Source: Streptomyces lilacinus (GTDB lineage Bacteria; Actinomycetota; Actinomycetes; Streptomycetales; Streptomycetaceae). From it: a DNA stretch of 7,256 bases. Each line of letters opens with the position of its first letter. The first letter of the stretch is position 1. The notes under the pieces are model-generated. The model had not been told where the DNA came from and did no database searches. It saw only the letters and a program-made list of their open reading frames with translations. This document shows, piece after piece, positions 6,517 through 7,256 of this stretch. Where the stretch lies: assembly GCA_000715685.1 (NCBI GenBank), contig KL569418.1, forward strand, positions 1 to 7,256. The letters are read 5' to 3'. Both the position numbers and the translations under genes were made by a program.

Positions 6517-6579
6517 CGACAAGCACGACACGCGCGACAGGCACGACACGCGCAACAAGCACGGCAAGCACGACAAGCA
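6517..6579 (+). repeat. Seven tandem 9-base units (CGACAAGCA-like)
   Basis: Seven consecutive 9-mers starting at 6517 follow the pattern CGACAAGCA with few changes: units 2 and 4 are CGACACGCG, unit 3 CGACAGGCA, unit 5 CAACAAGCA, unit 6 CGGCAAGCA, and units 1 and 7 match the consensus. Units 1-2 and 3-4 together form an 18-base duplication with one mismatch. The array lies between the terminator and the start of the next gene, in its likely 5' leader. No start codon or supported reading frame covers it. Confidence 0.8.
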
Positions 6580-6599
6580 CTGACAAGGGGGAAGCGGCG

Positions 6600-7256
6600 A
6601 TGACGGCCGAGCTGGTGCGGGGGCAGAACCTCCCGCTGTCCGGGAGCCGACTGGAGATCCGGGTCTCGGCTGGCCACCCGCTGGTGGCGGGGGCGACGCT
6701 CGGCGACGAGGACGGCAGGGTGCCCGGCCCCGAATGGGTCGCCCACCCGGCCTCGCCCGCGCTGCCGGGCCTGGACGTGCCCGGACAGGCCGCCGCCGAG
6801 CACCGGCTGACGGTCGATCTGGACGCGCTGCCGGAGGCCGCCCACGTGGTCGCCGTCCTGCTGGCCCTGCCGCCCGCGCCGGCGGGCCCCGCGCGCTTCG
6901 GCGCGACGACGGCGCCCTCCCTCGTGGTGGCCGGCGCCGACGGCACGGAGTTCGCCGGGTACACCATCACCGGCCTGGACGCCGAGTCGGCGGTCATCGC
7001 CGTCGAGTTGTACCGCAGGCAGGGCGCGTGGAAGGTGCGCGCGGTCGGCCAGGGGTACGCGGACGGACTCGCGGCGCTGCTGCGGGACCAGGGACTGCCC
7101 GAGGCGGAGGGGACGGCAGCGGCCATCGCGGAGGCAGTGGCCACCGAGGAGAAGGTGGCCATCGAGGAGATGGCGGCCGTCGAGGAAGCAGTGGCCGCTG
7201 AGGAAGTAGTGGCCGTCGAGGAGGCAGCCGCTCAGGAGCCGGCTTCGGACGCCGCC
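6600..7256 (+). CDS. Diverged TerD-like protein with hexapeptide-repeat linker (3' partial)
   Basis: ATG at 6600, with a purine-rich AAGGGGGAAG just upstream, opens a frame that stays open to the window end (219 residues visible). Residues 1 to about 166 resemble the TerD fold: MTAELVRGQNLPL at the start, TVDLDALP (71-78) in the middle, and ELYRRQGAWKVRAVGQGYADGLAALL (136-161), a signature of TerD-type proteins. The calcium motif GDDE of the neighbouring TerD is absent, so calcium binding is doubtful. Residues 175-210 form six hexapeptides of the type A-x-E-E-x-V, acidic and probably helical or extended, a linker to an unseen C-terminal part. From memory, Streptomyces has long TerD-family proteins with this N-terminus, sometimes called export-associated; what the C-terminus does cannot be told here. 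It is separated from the upstream TerD gene by a terminator, so it probably has its own promoter. Confidence 0.85.
   Translation, partial: MTAELVRGQNLPLSGSRLEIRVSAGHPLVAGATLGDEDGRVPGPEWVAHPASPALPGLDVPGQAAAEHRLTVDLDALPEAAHVVAVLLALPPAPAGPARFGATTAPSLVVAGADGTEFAGYTITGLDAESAVIAVELYRRQGAWKVRAVGQGYADGLAALLRDQGLPEAEGTAAAIAEAVATEEKVAIEEMAAVEEAVAAEEVVAVEEAAAQEPASDAA
7122..7229 (+). repeat. Six tandem 18-base units encoding an A-x-E-E-x-V repeat
   Basis: Each unit begins with GCC and contains GAGGA or a close variant (unit starts 7122, 7140, 7158, 7176, 7194, 7212). The peptides are AIAEAV, ATEEKV, AIEEMA, AVEEAV, AAEEVV and AVEEAA. The 18-base period is in frame, so copy number could change without breaking the gene. 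Codon choice (GTA, GAA, GCA, GCT) is less G+C-biased than in the preceding domain. Confidence 0.8.

Noticed and set aside
6506..6583. Small peptide encoded by the 9-base repeats (DKH-type tripeptides)
   Set aside because: The frame is preceded by a stop, has no start codon or ribosome site, and ends at a TGA just before the next gene.
5856..7256. Tellurite-resistance island
   Set aside because: TerD paralogues are ordinary chromosomal genes in Streptomyces; no TerZABCE set, transposase or compositional break is seen.

Overview
The window has very high G+C with strong third-position G/C bias, GTG starts, and gene families typical of Streptomyces (DUF6343-type membrane protein, TerD paralogues, secreted GlpQ2-like phosphodiesterase beside uvrB). 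It is almost certainly Streptomyces or a close relative, in an ordinary chromosomal housekeeping region.

Layout, left to right. (1) <1-1465 (+): 3' part of a STAND/NB-ARC-type ATPase with an unrecognised all-helical C-terminal domain. (2) 1462-1734 (-): small two-helix membrane protein whose stop codon interlocks with that of the ATPase gene in a shared CTAG. (3) 1811-2383 (-): O6-alkylguanine-DNA alkyltransferase (ogt), 32 bp downstream of (4) 2416-3338 (-): secreted glycerophosphodiester phosphodiesterase (glpQ2-like). (5) A 253-bp divergent regulatory region, 3339-3591. (6) 3592-5723 (+): uvrB, the excision-repair damage-recognition helicase. (7) 5856-6434 (+): canonical calcium-binding TerD protein, followed by a strong hairpin terminator. 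(8) 6600->7256 (+): start of a second, diverged TerD-like protein with an Ala/Glu/Val hexapeptide repeat, running off the window.

Two genes are broken as given, and both breaks look technical. In glpQ2 the reading frame is interrupted exactly at a 15-base perfect match to the Tn5 mosaic end used in Nextera libraries (2953-2967), so a piece of the real gene appears to be missing and untrimmed adapter is in the assembly. In uvrB one G appears to be missing beside a run of six C (4347-4352). Restoring it joins the two halves into a full-length 710-residue UvrB.

The best biological signal is upstream of uvrB. TTGTCAGTG-N8-TACGGT at 3563-3585 matches perfectly the RecA/LexA-independent DNA-damage promoter of actinobacteria (the PafBC-dependent class), and its spacing predicts a leaderless uvrB mRNA starting at or next to the ATG. 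The window therefore holds two DNA repair functions: direct alkyl reversal by Ogt, probably co-transcribed with a phosphate-scavenging enzyme, and nucleotide excision by UvrB, probably damage-inducible independently of SOS. I see no mobile element, RNA gene or CRISPR array. Whether the NB-ARC protein belongs to an undescribed system cannot be decided without its missing N-terminus.
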